This document shows, one piece after another, positions 26,541-35,642 of a stretch of DNA of 64,000 nucleotides. The notes below the pieces were generated by a model. It made no database searches. It saw nothing but the letters and a program-made list of their open reading frames with translations, and was not told where the DNA came from. The position numbers and the translations under genes are program-made. Source of the stretch: Paenibacillus xylanilyticus (lineage in GTDB: Bacteria > Bacillota > Bacilli > Paenibacillales > Paenibacillaceae); the NCBI RefSeq assembly GCF_009664365.1, contig NZ_CP044310.1, positions 452,501 to 516,500 of the forward strand, read 5' to 3'. Positions within the stretch are counted from its first letter, which is position 1. The number at the start of each line of letters is the position of its first letter.

Positions 26541-26594
26541 TTAACATTGCGTTTACAAAACATTGATTTTGAGATGACATACCGAAACTACAAT
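26541..26594 (+). promoter_or_regulatory. candidate Pho box and promoter of pstS
   Basis: TTAACA (26541-26546) and TTTACA (26552-26557) are 11 bases apart start to start, matching the PhoP direct repeat TT(A/T)ACA-N5. A -10-like TACAAT lies at 26589-26594. The pstS start is 72 bases further on. Confidence 0.6.
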
Positions 26595-26665
26595 GATAAA
26601 AGAGTTGATGGTGAACAAACAAATTCACAAAACGCCATCACTACATTGGGGGAGGAAAACAAAAC

Positions 26666-27598
26666 ATGTTTAAAAAGTTGCCGTTTATTTTGATGACCTT
26701 AACGTTCGTACTGGTACTCGCAGCATGCGGATCCAAAAATGACGCTGGTACAGAGGGCGCTACAAGCAATGGTTCAGGATCAGGCGAAGCAGCTGCTGAG
26801 CTTAGCGGAAACATCCTGGCTGTTGGTTCAACAGCACTGCAACCTCTGGTAGAGCAAGCTGGACAAAAATTTATGGCAGTTGATGAATATAAAAATGTAA
26901 CAGTGCAAGTGCAAGGTGGCGGTAGTGGTACGGGTCTGACTCAAGTATCCGACGGACAAGCTACAATCGGTAACTCCGACGTATTTGCAGAAGAGAAGCT
27001 GGAAGATGAAGCAAAAGCAAAAGAACTGGTTGATCATCAAGTAGCAGTAGTAGCGATCGCACCAGTAAGCAACAAAGATGCAGGTGTGGAAGATCTGACG
27101 AAACAACAATTGATCGATATCTTCTCCGGTAAAATTACAAACTGGAAAGATGTTGGTGGTGCAGACCAAGCAATCGTTATTGTTAACCGTCCAAGCAGCT
27201 CCGGTACTCGTGCAACATTCGAGAACTTCGCTCTGGGAACAAAAGTTGAAGATATTCAAGGATCCATCCAAGAAGATTCCTCAGGTACAGTGAAGAAGCT
27301 TGTATCCGAGACTCCAGGCGCAATTGGTTACCTGGCACTGTCTTACCTCGATGACAGCCTGCAAGTATTGAAATACGAAGGCGTTGAAGCAACAGTTGAG
27401 AACGTAGAAGCTGGAACATATCCAGTATGGGCTTACCAGCACATGTACACAAAAGGTGAGCCGGATGCAGCGACAAAAGCATTCCTCGACTACATGCTGA
27501 GTGACGAAATTCAACAAAATGATGTAACGGAACTGGGTTACATTCCGGTATCCGGCATGAAAGTAAAACGCGATGCAGCAGGTAACCTGACTCAATAA
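26666..27598 (+). CDS. pstS: phosphate ABC transporter substrate-binding lipoprotein
   Basis: This 310-residue lipoprotein has lipobox LAAC (Cys21) and a Ser/Gly-rich linker. The PBP-like_2 domain carries the phosphate-binding segments GSTALQPL, GGGSGTG and RPSSSGTRATF. It captures inorganic phosphate at the outer membrane surface and delivers it to PstCA. GGGGGAGG precedes the ATG. A hairpin after the gene may limit read-through to pstC, consistent with PstS being made in excess. Confidence 0.96.
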   Translation: MFKKLPFILMTLTFVLVLAACGSKNDAGTEGATSNGSGSGEAAAELSGNILAVGSTALQPLVEQAGQKFMAVDEYKNVTVQVQGGGSGTGLTQVSDGQATIGNSDVFAEEKLEDEAKAKELVDHQVAVVAIAPVSNKDAGVEDLTKQQLIDIFSGKITNWKDVGGADQAIVIVNRPSSSGTRATFENFALGTKVEDIQGSIQEDSSGTVKKLVSETPGAIGYLALSYLDDSLQVLKYEGVEATVENVEAGTYPVWAYQHMYTKGEPDAATKAFLDYMLSDEIQQNDVTELGYIPVSGMKVKRDAAGNLTQ

Positions 27599-27623
27599 TC
27601 TTTGAACTTGCTCATACAGCGAG

Positions 27624-27650
27624 AGAGGCGGACTAAGGTCCTGCCTCTTT
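27624..27650 (+). terminator. intra-operon hairpin between pstS and pstC
   Basis: AGAGGC-GGAC and GTCC-T-GCCTCT form a stem around a 4-base loop followed by only three T. It may act as a partial terminator or an RNA 3' end stabiliser. Confidence 0.6.
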
Positions 27651-27739
27651 GCGCGGTTTGAACTGAAATAATCCCATATTTTACATTACTCTATTATAGA
27701 AGGATGGTTGTTATGGAACAGACCGAAGGGGGAACGGTA

Positions 27740-28648
27740 ATGAACAGCAAGATCAAGTCACGCCGGCCCTTGAGAGAGAAACATTTCTGGGAAGAGTGGA
27801 CAGGACGGATCTATACGTCGATTTGTGTCGTATTGTTGATCGTTGTCATGTTTTCCATCGTTTATTTTGTGGCGTCCAAGGGTCTCTCCACCTTTTTTAA
27901 GGATGGTGTGAGCCTGAGTGAATTCCTGTTCGGCAAAACGTGGAGTCCATCATCAGAACCAGCAGCCTATGGAGCATTACCGTTCATCACCGGTTCCTTC
28001 ACAACCACCCTGCTGGCCGCGTTGATTGCAAGCCCGCTCAGTTTGTGTGCGGCACTCTTCATGACGGAGATCGTACCGGGTAAAGGGAAAAAGATACTGC
28101 AGCCTGCCATTGAATTGTTGTCCGGTATTCCGTCTGTCGTTTACGGTTTTATCGGTCTGAGTGTTATCGTGCCTCTATTGCGCAGCATCTTCGGCGGAGC
28201 CGGCATCGGGATTGCAGCCGGATGTCTGGTTCTATCCGTAATGATTCTGCCTACCGTAACAAGCATTATGGCCGATGCTCTGTCTGCTCTGCCCAAAGGC
28301 TTGCGTGAATCGTCCTACGCTCTGGGCGCTACGCGCTGGCAGACGATCTACCGCGTTATTATTCCAACGGTTCTTCCAGCCTTGCTGACAGGGATCGTTC
28401 TGGGGATGGCTCGTGCCTTCGGTGAAGCACTCGCCGTACAGATGGTTATCGGTAATGCACCGCATGTACCGACATCCTTGCTTGAATCAGCTTCAACATT
28501 AACAAGTGTAATCACCCTGAGTATGGGTAACACCACAATGGGTTCGGTTCATAACAATGCACTCTGGAGTATGGCGCTTGTCCTGCTTGTGATGACGTTT
28601 GTATTCGTCATTCTGGTTCGTTTGCTCGAAAGGAGAAACCGGGTATGA
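27740..28648 (+). CDS. pstC: phosphate ABC transporter permease PstC
   Basis: This 302-residue permease has six hydrophobic helices, the periplasmic-type insert after TM1, and the permease loop around ALPKGLRESSYALGATRWQT. It forms the phosphate channel with PstA. ATG 27740 has AAGGGGG 7 bases upstream; ATGs at 27704 and 27713 are in frame and possible. Its stop overlaps the pstA ATG by 4 bases. Confidence 0.94.
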   Translation: MNSKIKSRRPLREKHFWEEWTGRIYTSICVVLLIVVMFSIVYFVASKGLSTFFKDGVSLSEFLFGKTWSPSSEPAAYGALPFITGSFTTTLLAALIASPLSLCAALFMTEIVPGKGKKILQPAIELLSGIPSVVYGFIGLSVIVPLLRSIFGGAGIGIAAGCLVLSVMILPTVTSIMADALSALPKGLRESSYALGATRWQTIYRVIIPTVLPALLTGIVLGMARAFGEALAVQMVIGNAPHVPTSLLESASTLTSVITLSMGNTTMGSVHNNALWSMALVLLVMTFVFVILVRLLERRNRV

Positions 28649-29538
28649 AAATGAAGGCGAAAACGGTCGATAAAATTGCTACATCCGTCATAGTTGTTTT
28701 GGCCTTGTTCATCGTGGTATTGCTGCTCGGTTTGCTGGGATTCATCCTGTTCCGGGGAGTAGGGCAAATCAACTGGCACTTCCTGACGAGTGCGCCGCAG
28801 CTGCTCAAAGGGGGCGGCGGGATTGGACCACAGCTCTTTAACTCCATCTTCCTGTTGATCTTAACGCTTATTATCACCATTCCGCTCGGTTGGGGCGGAG
28901 GAATCTATATGGCGGAGTATGCGAAGCCAGGCAAGATTACAAGTTTTATCCGATTGGTTGTTGAGGTATTGTCCTCCTTCCCGTCGATCGTTATTGGTTT
29001 GTTTGGTCTCTTGTTGATTGTAAATACGTTCGGCCTCGGCTTCTCCCTGATCTCGGGTGCCATGGCGCTCGCGATATTCAATCTGCCGCTCATGGTGCGG
29101 ACAACGGAGCAGGCTTTCCGGGCCGTTCCGAAGGAACAGAAGGAAGCGGGCCTGGCACTGGGCCTGTCCAAATGGAAAATCATCACGTCCATCCTGCTGC
29201 CTGTGGCGCTGCCAAGCTTGATTACAGGTACAATCCTGGCTTCCGGCCGGATCTTCGGTGAAGCGGCAGCCCTGATGTTTACGGCAGGGATGAGCAGTCC
29301 GCCGCTGGACTTCACGGATTGGAATCCGACAAGCCCAAGATCGCCGCTTAACCCATTCCGTCCGGCAGAGACACTTGCCGTTCATATCTGGAAAGTCAAC
29401 AGTGAAGGCATCGGGCCAGATTCCAAGGAAGTGGCAGCCGGAGCATCTGCGGTGCTTGTTATCCTTGTACTGGCATTCAATTTGAGTGCGCGCTGGATCG
29501 GCCGGGTTGTATACCGCCGCATGACAGCTTCGAAATAA
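28645..29538 (+). CDS. pstA: phosphate ABC transporter permease PstA
   Basis: This 297-residue permease has six hydrophobic helices and the EAA-type loop RAVPKEQKEAGLALGLSKWKI. It has the PstA-specific insert rich in Pro between helices (PPLDFTDWNPTSPRSPLNPF). It pairs with PstC. It starts inside the pstC stop (ATGA) and is followed 12 bases later by pstB. Confidence 0.95.
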   Translation: MKMKAKTVDKIATSVIVVLALFIVVLLLGLLGFILFRGVGQINWHFLTSAPQLLKGGGGIGPQLFNSIFLLILTLIITIPLGWGGGIYMAEYAKPGKITSFIRLVVEVLSSFPSIVIGLFGLLLIVNTFGLGFSLISGAMALAIFNLPLMVRTTEQAFRAVPKEQKEAGLALGLSKWKIITSILLPVALPSLITGTILASGRIFGEAAALMFTAGMSSPPLDFTDWNPTSPRSPLNPFRPAETLAVHIWKVNSEGIGPDSKEVAAGASAVLVILVLAFNLSARWIGRVVYRRMTASK

Positions 29539-29550
29539 GGAGGAACCAAC

Positions 29551-30306
29551 ATGGCCATACCTTTTGGTACGGAACAGTTAAGCATATATTATGGGCATTT
29601 CCAGGCAGTCAAGCAGATCAGCCTCGCGTTTCCTGAAGCCAGCGTTACCGCGCTGATCGGACCTTCCGGTTGCGGTAAATCCACGTTTTTGCGGTCCCTC
29701 AACCGCATGAACGATGAGATTTCCGGTTCCCGCACAGAGGGGCACATCTGGATGGATGGTAAAGACCTGAACGAGCCAGGCACCGACGTGATCAAATTGC
29801 GCCAGAAAATCGGCATGGTGTGGCAGAAGCCAAACCCATTTCATAAGTCCATCTATAACAATATCGCGTTTGGCCCCCGCTACCGCGGTATCAAAGGCAA
29901 GAAGGCACTGGATGAAATCGTGGAGAAAAGCTTGCGCCGCGCCGCGCTGTGGGATGAAGTAAAGGATCGACTGAATGAGTCCGCACTGTCTCTCTCTGGT
30001 GGACAACAACAGCGTCTGTGTATTGCCCGCGCATTGTCTGTTGATCCTCAGATTTTGCTGCTCGATGAGCCGGCATCCGCGCTGGACCCGGTATCAACGG
30101 GTAAAGTGGAGGAACTCATTTCCGAGCTTAAGAAGGATCTCCGCATCGTAATCGTAACCCATAATATGCAGCAAGCAGCACGCATCTCGGATTATACAGC
30201 GTATTTTTATCTGGGAAGCATGATTGAACACGGGGATACGGAACATATTTTCACCAACCCCGACAACCGTTTGACGCAAGAGTACATTATGGGACGTTTC
30301 GGTTAA
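29551..30306 (+). CDS. pstB: phosphate ABC transporter ATP-binding protein
   Basis: The 251-residue ATPase has Walker [10 protein letters not shown] (about residues 37-45), the signature LSGGQQQR, Walker [13 protein letters not shown], a switch His in VTHNMQQA and the PstB-typical C terminus [26 protein letters not shown] precedes the ATG. The operon ends here with a terminator. No phoU follows, unlike in many bacteria. Confidence 0.96.
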   Translation: MAIPFGTEQLSIYYGHFQAVKQISLAFPEASVTALIGPSGCGKSTFLRSLNRMNDEISGSRTEGHIWMDGKDLNEPGTDVIKLRQKIGMVWQKPNPFHKSIYNNIAFGPRYRGIKGKKALDEIVEKSLRRAALWDEVKDRLNESALSLSGGQQQRLCIARALSVDPQILLLDEPASALDPVSTGKVEELISELKKDLRIVIVTHNMQQAARISDYTAYFYLGSMIEHGDTEHIFTNPDNRLTQEYIMGRFG

Positions 30307-30358
30307 GGAAAGTGCATTACATTGGATGGAGTATAATATAGAGTCATAAACAGAGAAG

Positions 30359-30403
30359 AAAGCATAACACCCAAACGGCAACGTATGGGGTTATGCTTTT
30401 TAT
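30359..30403 (+). terminator. terminator of the pst operon
   Basis: AAAGCATAACACCC pairs with GGGGTTATGCTTT around a 14-base loop, followed by a T-rich stretch. Confidence 0.85.
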
Positions 30404-30549
30404 ATTTTAGGAGTGGTAGAGTTTGCCATAACAAAAACAATCATGCTACGATAACCAGAGTTACAAGATAATGAGTAGCACTGATCTGATCTATATTTCT
30501 GAAGGTAGAGATGACAAGTTGGATATCTAGAATTCCGAAGGAGATGTTG

Positions 30550-31605
30550 ATGATAACAACAGACCACGAACGATTCCTGGACAGCTTGGTAGCGGATGCG
30601 ATAACACATTATCCCTTAAGGAAGCCCGTTGCCTCCTTTATCCGTCACAATGAGAACCTGACATATCACATTATGGACGAAGCAAGTGGACAGAAGTATC
30701 TGCTGCGTATACATAAAGCTGCTTATGCAAGCATGACCGGTATTCAACATACACGTCCGGCGCTGGAAGCGGAGATGAATCTCCTTCATGAATTAAATTC
30801 AACGACTGATCTACGCGTGCAGCACCCTGTTCGTAATCTGTCTGGAGATTGGGTTACCGTCTGCTTCCTGGAAAACGGGGAGGAAATCTGCTGCACCATG
30901 CTGGAATGGATTGAAGGCAGGGACATTCAGCAAGGAGAGCAGCTGACAAGAGAGCAGATTCATGACTTGGGGTTACAGATGCAGACACTTCACCACTATG
31001 GTCGTATGAAGGATACGCTTGATACAGCCGCCGCCGGACCAGATGCGAAGGAAGGCTGGACAGGCCAGACTGAAGTTCGTCCATCATATGGAAGTATCAA
31101 GGAAAATCTGAACATGCTTGGGCAGCTTGAGGAAGGTGTCAGATTGGGCATATTTACACTTGAGGACTTTGCCTTGATACGTGAGACATTTGCGAATATC
31201 AACAACCAGCTGGAAGCATATCCTACTCGCCCAGAGACATGGGGAGTGATTCATGGTGACATCACCCGGGGGAATCTGCTGGTGACGGAACAGGGAATCT
31301 CCATGATCGACTTTTGCTTATATGGTGATGGCTATTATCTTTTCGATGCTGCAGGTGCAGCCTTGATCTTCAATCGGGAAGAACGGGATATCTTCCTGTC
31401 GGGTTATACCAAACAAACAGCTCCGCTTATCGAACAAGAGATCAGGCTGATGGAAGGATTCATGCTGATTTTTACGTTCGGTTACTATGCCTTCCAGATG
31501 GCCAACGAGTCCAGACATGAATGGATGAAGGATCGGATGCCGAAGCTCTGCAGCAAATACTGCAGACCCTACGTCGAGAACCACAGTATCTTCTATGAAT
31601 TATAA
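30550..31605 (+). CDS. APH/ChoK-type phosphotransferase
   Basis: This 351-residue protein has the aminoglycoside-phosphotransferase/choline-kinase fold. The Brenner motif HGDITRGN carries the catalytic Asp, and IDFCLYGDG provides the metal Asp. Relatives include homoserine kinase-like YcbJ and small-molecule kinases. The substrate is unknown and resistance should not be assumed. AAGGAG lies 6 bases before ATG 30550; in-frame starts exist at 30511 and 30544. A single-gene unit. Confidence 0.85.
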   Translation: MITTDHERFLDSLVADAITHYPLRKPVASFIRHNENLTYHIMDEASGQKYLLRIHKAAYASMTGIQHTRPALEAEMNLLHELNSTTDLRVQHPVRNLSGDWVTVCFLENGEEICCTMLEWIEGRDIQQGEQLTREQIHDLGLQMQTLHHYGRMKDTLDTAAAGPDAKEGWTGQTEVRPSYGSIKENLNMLGQLEEGVRLGIFTLEDFALIRETFANINNQLEAYPTRPETWGVIHGDITRGNLLVTEQGISMIDFCLYGDGYYLFDAAGAALIFNREERDIFLSGYTKQTAPLIEQEIRLMEGFMLIFTFGYYAFQMANESRHEWMKDRMPKLCSKYCRPYVENHSIFYEL

Positions 31606-31819
31606 GATCGTTATTTAATACAGTAATGAAGGCATCACGACATCACAACATTATGACCACATGCTTCAGCCAATATAATTGGGGCGTCCTGAACTCAGGG
31701 GGCTCTTTTTGTATACTCTTGGCTTTTTTGCTTCAAGAACCATTTATGAAGAAAGTATAAACTCTGCGGAGAAAAAGGTGTATTTCGTTACAATACAATC
31801 ATGGGAGGATGAGGCAGCG

Positions 31820-32530
31820 ATGAGAGACAACGTGAACATATTGCTGGTGGAGGATGATCCGGAAATTGCCCGCATTTTGATGGACCATCTTCGGCGAGAG
31901 GGATATGGGGTGACCTGGGCTTCGAGCGGCCTGGAGAGCTGGGAAGATTTCAGGACGGGGACCTATCAGCTGGTCCTGCTCGATCTGATGCTGCCGGAGA
32001 TGGACGGGTTCACGGTATGTAAAAATATCCGGCTGATCAGCGACGTTCCGCTGCTCATGATGAGTGCACGCATTGAAGAGGAGAGCAAGGTTAGAGGTCT
32101 TGGTCTGGGCGCTGACGATTATATTACCAAGCCGTTCAGCCTGGCGGAGCTTACAGCCCGCATTGAATCCCACCTGAGCAGATATCGCAGATATCAGGGC
32201 ATCAAGCCGGAAGCGACCCATCAAGCTTACAACGACGGCTTGTCGATCAACCCATTGAATCAACAGGTGCAGGTTCACGGGGAAGATGTCGTACTGACGG
32301 GCAAGGAGTGGGCTTTGCTCACGCTGCTCGCTTCTCATCCGGGCCGTGCATTCACCAAAGCGGAGCTGTATGAACATGTGTGGAACCAGCCAGTAGCAGG
32401 AAGCTCAGGTACGGTTACCGTCCATGTCAAAAGCCTGCGGGCCAAGCTTGGCGACGAACCACATCAACCACGCTGGATTCAGACCGTGTGGGGCAGCGGA
32501 TACCGATTTATAGGAGATATAGCAGAATGA
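31820..32530 (+). CDS. OmpR/PhoB-family response regulator
   Basis: This 236-residue protein has a receiver domain with acidic pair Asp12-Asp13, phospho-acceptor Asp55 (LVLLDLMLPE) and the conserved Lys of ITKPF. A winged-helix DNA-binding domain follows (GKEWALLTLLASHPGRAFTKAEL, VHVKSLRAKLG). The frame is open to 31679, but ATG 31820 starts the family. It overlaps its kinase gene by 4 bases. The partner genes suggest envelope sensing; PhoP identity is not supported beyond proximity to pst. Confidence 0.93.
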   Translation: MRDNVNILLVEDDPEIARILMDHLRREGYGVTWASSGLESWEDFRTGTYQLVLLDLMLPEMDGFTVCKNIRLISDVPLLMMSARIEEESKVRGLGLGADDYITKPFSLAELTARIESHLSRYRRYQGIKPEATHQAYNDGLSINPLNQQVQVHGEDVVLTGKEWALLTLLASHPGRAFTKAELYEHVWNQPVAGSSGTVTVHVKSLRAKLGDEPHQPRWIQTVWGSGYRFIGDIAE

Positions 32531-33990
32531 AGCTGAAGTACTGGTTGATGGTTGCTTTTCTCATTGTGATGCTGCTTCCTGTCGCTGCAGGTTGGGCACT
32601 CTTCTCCCTGTACAACTACTATAACGACCAGCGCTCCGTAGCGGAATATGTAGAATTAACCGGGCGTCTTGCTCCCATTGAAAAGAGGTTGTCCGATCCG
32701 GAACTGTACCGTCTGCAATCTTCGGATGCCTATGCGTCAGTCTCTGAACTGGCTAGTGATCAAGTAAACGTTGACCTCTATCTGCCTTCAGGGATCCGGG
32801 TGTATACATCCGGCGGAGATACCTGGGCTGCCGGAGCTTATACGGTCAGGGGTTCGGAGCTATATCGTGATCTGTACGACATGCAGATTCGTCATCGCAC
32901 GTTTACGCTGAAAAAGCCAGTATGGGAAAAGGGTGAACTGATTGGCATTTACGAGATTACCATGCTTCGCGGAGAGTGGCTGGAGGGCATCTCGGTTCGG
33001 ACAGCCTGGGTCGTTGGGTTCGCTGGTGTTTTCTTTATCCTGTTATATGGCACCGTGCTCTGGCTGCTATCCAGAAAGCTCTTCCGTCCGATGAGACATC
33101 TGATGGGCCGAATGCATGCGTTTGCGCGGGGTGAGGTCCCCGTAGATAGCGTGCCTGCACGTCGGGATGAAATGGGCATGCTGCTGGAGCAATTTGATGC
33201 GATGCAGGAGAAAGTCAGGCAGACTCAGGCAGAGGTGGAGAAGGAGCAAAAAGAGAAAGAGCTCATGGTCGCTTCGCTGTCTCATGATCTGAAGACACCA
33301 TTAATGTCCATCAGTGCCTATGCGGAGGCACTCAGTGTGGATGCTCCGCTGGAGCCGTCAGAGAGACGGGACTACCGGGATGTGTTGTTTGGTAATGTGG
33401 AACGGATGAAACACATGATTGGTGAACTTGAAATGTATACGGCGCTGGGTTCCAGTGAATTGGAGATGGCCATGGTGGAGGTGGAAGGAGAAGAGTTCTT
33501 CGATATGCTGCTTGGAAGTTACGGGGGACTTGCCGAGCGTGGACAGATTGAGGTGAGAACGGCTGTCCGCACGGACCGCCTTTACCGGCTTCATCCCGAA
33601 CAACTGATGCGTCTGACAGATAATTTGATCAACAATGCACTGCGTCATACAAGCCAGAACGGTTTGATGGGTCTAGGTGTGATTGCTTCAGATCAGCCGC
33701 TGCCGGAATGGGTTATTCCAACACTGGCGCAGGAGCTGAATGAGTACAGAACGGGAGCAACATTAATTCTGGTGCAAAATGAAGGGACTGCTATTCCCGA
33801 AGAACAGCTGGATCGTATTTTCGAACCCTATGTTCAACATCAGAATCAGGAAGAGAAGGCGTATGCGGGCAGTTCGGGTCTCGGATTAAGCATAGCCAAA
33901 CGGATTGCGATCAAGCATGGAGGTGAGATGCGCATGTGGTCGGCTGAAGGATATGGCACGCTGGCTGCATGTCGATTGCCCGAGTTGTAA
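32527..33990 (+). CDS. membrane sensor histidine kinase
   Basis: The product has 487 residues: TM1 (about 5-25), an extracellular domain of about 130 residues, TM2 (about 165-185), HAMP, and HisKA with His253 (SHDLKTPL). The HATPase domain has the N box LTDNLINNALRHT, a degenerate G1 region (LVQNEGTAIP rather than the usual D-G-G) and the G2 box GSSGLGLSIAKR. It starts inside the regulator stop (ATGA). The ligand is unknown. The next gene is a lipoprotein, perhaps part of the same sensing unit. Confidence 0.92.
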   Translation: MKLKYWLMVAFLIVMLLPVAAGWALFSLYNYYNDQRSVAEYVELTGRLAPIEKRLSDPELYRLQSSDAYASVSELASDQVNVDLYLPSGIRVYTSGGDTWAAGAYTVRGSELYRDLYDMQIRHRTFTLKKPVWEKGELIGIYEITMLRGEWLEGISVRTAWVVGFAGVFFILLYGTVLWLLSRKLFRPMRHLMGRMHAFARGEVPVDSVPARRDEMGMLLEQFDAMQEKVRQTQAEVEKEQKEKELMVASLSHDLKTPLMSISAYAEALSVDAPLEPSERRDYRDVLFGNVERMKHMIGELEMYTALGSSELEMAMVEVEGEEFFDMLLGSYGGLAERGQIEVRTAVRTDRLYRLHPEQLMRLTDNLINNALRHTSQNGLMGLGVIASDQPLPEWVIPTLAQELNEYRTGATLILVQNEGTAIPEEQLDRIFEPYVQHQNQEEKAYAGSSGLGLSIAKRIAIKHGGEMRMWSAEGYGTLAACRLPEL

Positions 33991-34024
33991 TGCCCTTAAA
34001 CGAAATGAGAGAGGATGAACGATA

Positions 34025-35116
34025 ATGATGAAAAAAGGATGGATGATGCTCGGTACAGCGCTACTTGCGGGGTCACTGCTCGGAGGCTGCGCAGAGAAGG
34101 ATCTGGTTGGCCTGTCTGGTGATGAGATGATCGAGAAGGTTGTCACTGCAGAAACGAAGCCCGTTTCGTACTATGCCGAAGGTGTAATGAAAGTGTGGTC
34201 GGATGATAAATTGAGTCACACCATGCACATTAAGGAATGGGTTGACGGAGAGACCGGGCGTAAGCGCACCGAAACAGAGGAGAATGGCCATATCAGCTAC
34301 GCGGTCAATAACGGAACAGATATCACCATTTACGAAAAAGAGACCGGTACGGCCTATTCGATGAACGTAGCTGCCACGGGACAACAGCCAGAACAGACTC
34401 AAAAGCAGATGCTGGTGGATCAGCTGGAACGGTTGCGGGATTCCCATGATGTGGATATGATGGGACAGGAAGAGCTTCACGGACAGGAAGTCATTCACAT
34501 CAAGCTGATGCCGAAAGAGAATGGCACCTTATCCATCTCCTCTGAATATTGGGTTGACCCCAAAACGTGGATGATTGTTAAAGTCATCAGCACATATGGT
34601 GATGAAAAGTCAGAAATGGTCTATGATCCGATTCAATATGATCCCGAATTTTCGGAGGATACGTTCGTAATCGACATTCCCGAAGAAGTGGAAGTGAAAG
34701 ATCTGAACGATCTGAGCCAGCGTTCGGAAGTGAGTCTGGAAGAAGCCGAACAAGCGTTGGGCCAACCCTTTTTACAGGATATGAGCGGTGAGCTTGAGCT
34801 GTCTCGGGTGGAGATGTTTTCATCAAGCGGAGAGTTGGGCAGGGATGAAGTGATTTTGTATTACGTCAACAACGACAAGGTTGAAGTGAGTCTGTCCGTA
34901 TTCAAGGCACCGGATGAAAATGTGGATGATACACTGCTGCCTGATGAGTCCAAGGTGGAGGTTCGGGATACCGAGGGTTCGTATATGAAGAGCATACGAA
35001 ACATATCATGGACTGAAAATGGGCTGCGTTACTCCATCATGGGTGAGAACGAGGAATGGACGAAGGAGAAGCTTCAGGCTTGGGCGAAGGAACTGAAGCT
35101 TCCTAATCAGCCTTAA
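34025..35116 (+). CDS. LolA/RseB-like lipoprotein
   Basis: This 363-residue lipoprotein has lipobox LGGC (Cys22). Residues about 40-220 resemble the LolA/LppX/RseB half-barrel (SYYAEGVMKVW; SEYWVDPKTWMIVKV; EDTFVIDIPEEVEV). The C-terminal 110 residues resemble the DUF4367-type domain often found in sigma-factor or kinase accessory proteins of Firmicutes. It begins 34 bases after the kinase and is likely co-transcribed. A role in sensing envelope state is an inference. Confidence 0.75.
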   Translation: MMKKGWMMLGTALLAGSLLGGCAEKDLVGLSGDEMIEKVVTAETKPVSYYAEGVMKVWSDDKLSHTMHIKEWVDGETGRKRTETEENGHISYAVNNGTDITIYEKETGTAYSMNVAATGQQPEQTQKQMLVDQLERLRDSHDVDMMGQEELHGQEVIHIKLMPKENGTLSISSEYWVDPKTWMIVKVISTYGDEKSEMVYDPIQYDPEFSEDTFVIDIPEEVEVKDLNDLSQRSEVSLEEAEQALGQPFLQDMSGELELSRVEMFSSSGELGRDEVILYYVNNDKVEVSLSVFKAPDENVDDTLLPDESKVEVRDTEGSYMKSIRNISWTENGLRYSIMGENEEWTKEKLQAWAKELKLPNQP

Positions 35117-35147
35117 TTTTGAATGGTAGGAGAGTGTGAGTCACGCA

Positions 35148-35642
35148 ATGGATTACACAGAGGTTAACAACGGAGAACTGCGACGTCTCCACCCCAAAGC
35201 GAAACAAGCTACAGCCCTGACGGCCCTTATGGTCAATGGGCTGTTGACTCTTTTGGCTGCTGGATATCTGATGATCGCATGGGTTAGAGACTGGGTGCTG
35301 TGGCCGGGCTGGATTGGCTTAGGGCTTTTTATCATTTCACTGGTCTGGTACACATGGATTTTGCCCGGCTTGCGACACCGACACTTTAGTTTTCGGGTGG
35401 CTGAGGATGAAGTGGAGATCCATTCCGGCTGGTTATGGCATACGGATACGATTGTGCCGATGACGCGTGTACAGCAGGTGGAACTGGAGAGTGGTCCGCT
35501 GCTGCGAAAGTATGGACTTGCCAAGGTCAGCATCGTTACTGCCGCAGCCACACTCCATATCGCCGGACTGGAAAGAGAGGAAGCAGAGCAATTGAAGCGC
35601 AGTATCGGACATCTGGCGAAGGTGGAAGATCCCGATGAATGA
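35148..35642 (+). CDS. ydbS: PH-domain membrane protein, YdbS-like
   Basis: The protein has about 164 residues with two adjacent helices near residues 30-80, followed by a bacterial PH (bPH_2) domain (FSFRVAEDEVEIHSGWLWHTDTIVP, RVQQVEL). In Bacillus the YdbS-YdbT pair is membrane-associated and linked to resistance to some antimicrobials. ATG 35148 has its Shine-Dalgarno 15 bases away, and GTG 35136 one only 3 bases away, so the start is uncertain. It overlaps ydbT by 8 bases. Confidence 0.85.
   Translation: MDYTEVNNGELRRLHPKAKQATALTALMVNGLLTLLAAGYLMIAWVRDWVLWPGWIGLGLFIISLVWYTWILPGLRHRHFSFRVAEDEVEIHSGWLWHTDTIVPMTRVQQVELESGPLLRKYGLAKVSIVTAAATLHIAGLEREEAEQLKRSIGHLAKVEDPDE

Noticed and set aside
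31820-33990. Two-component pair as PhoP-PhoR because it is near pst
   Set aside because: The kinase lacks the PAS domain typical of PhoR, an unrelated kinase gene and terminators intervene, and the linked lipoprotein points to another signal.
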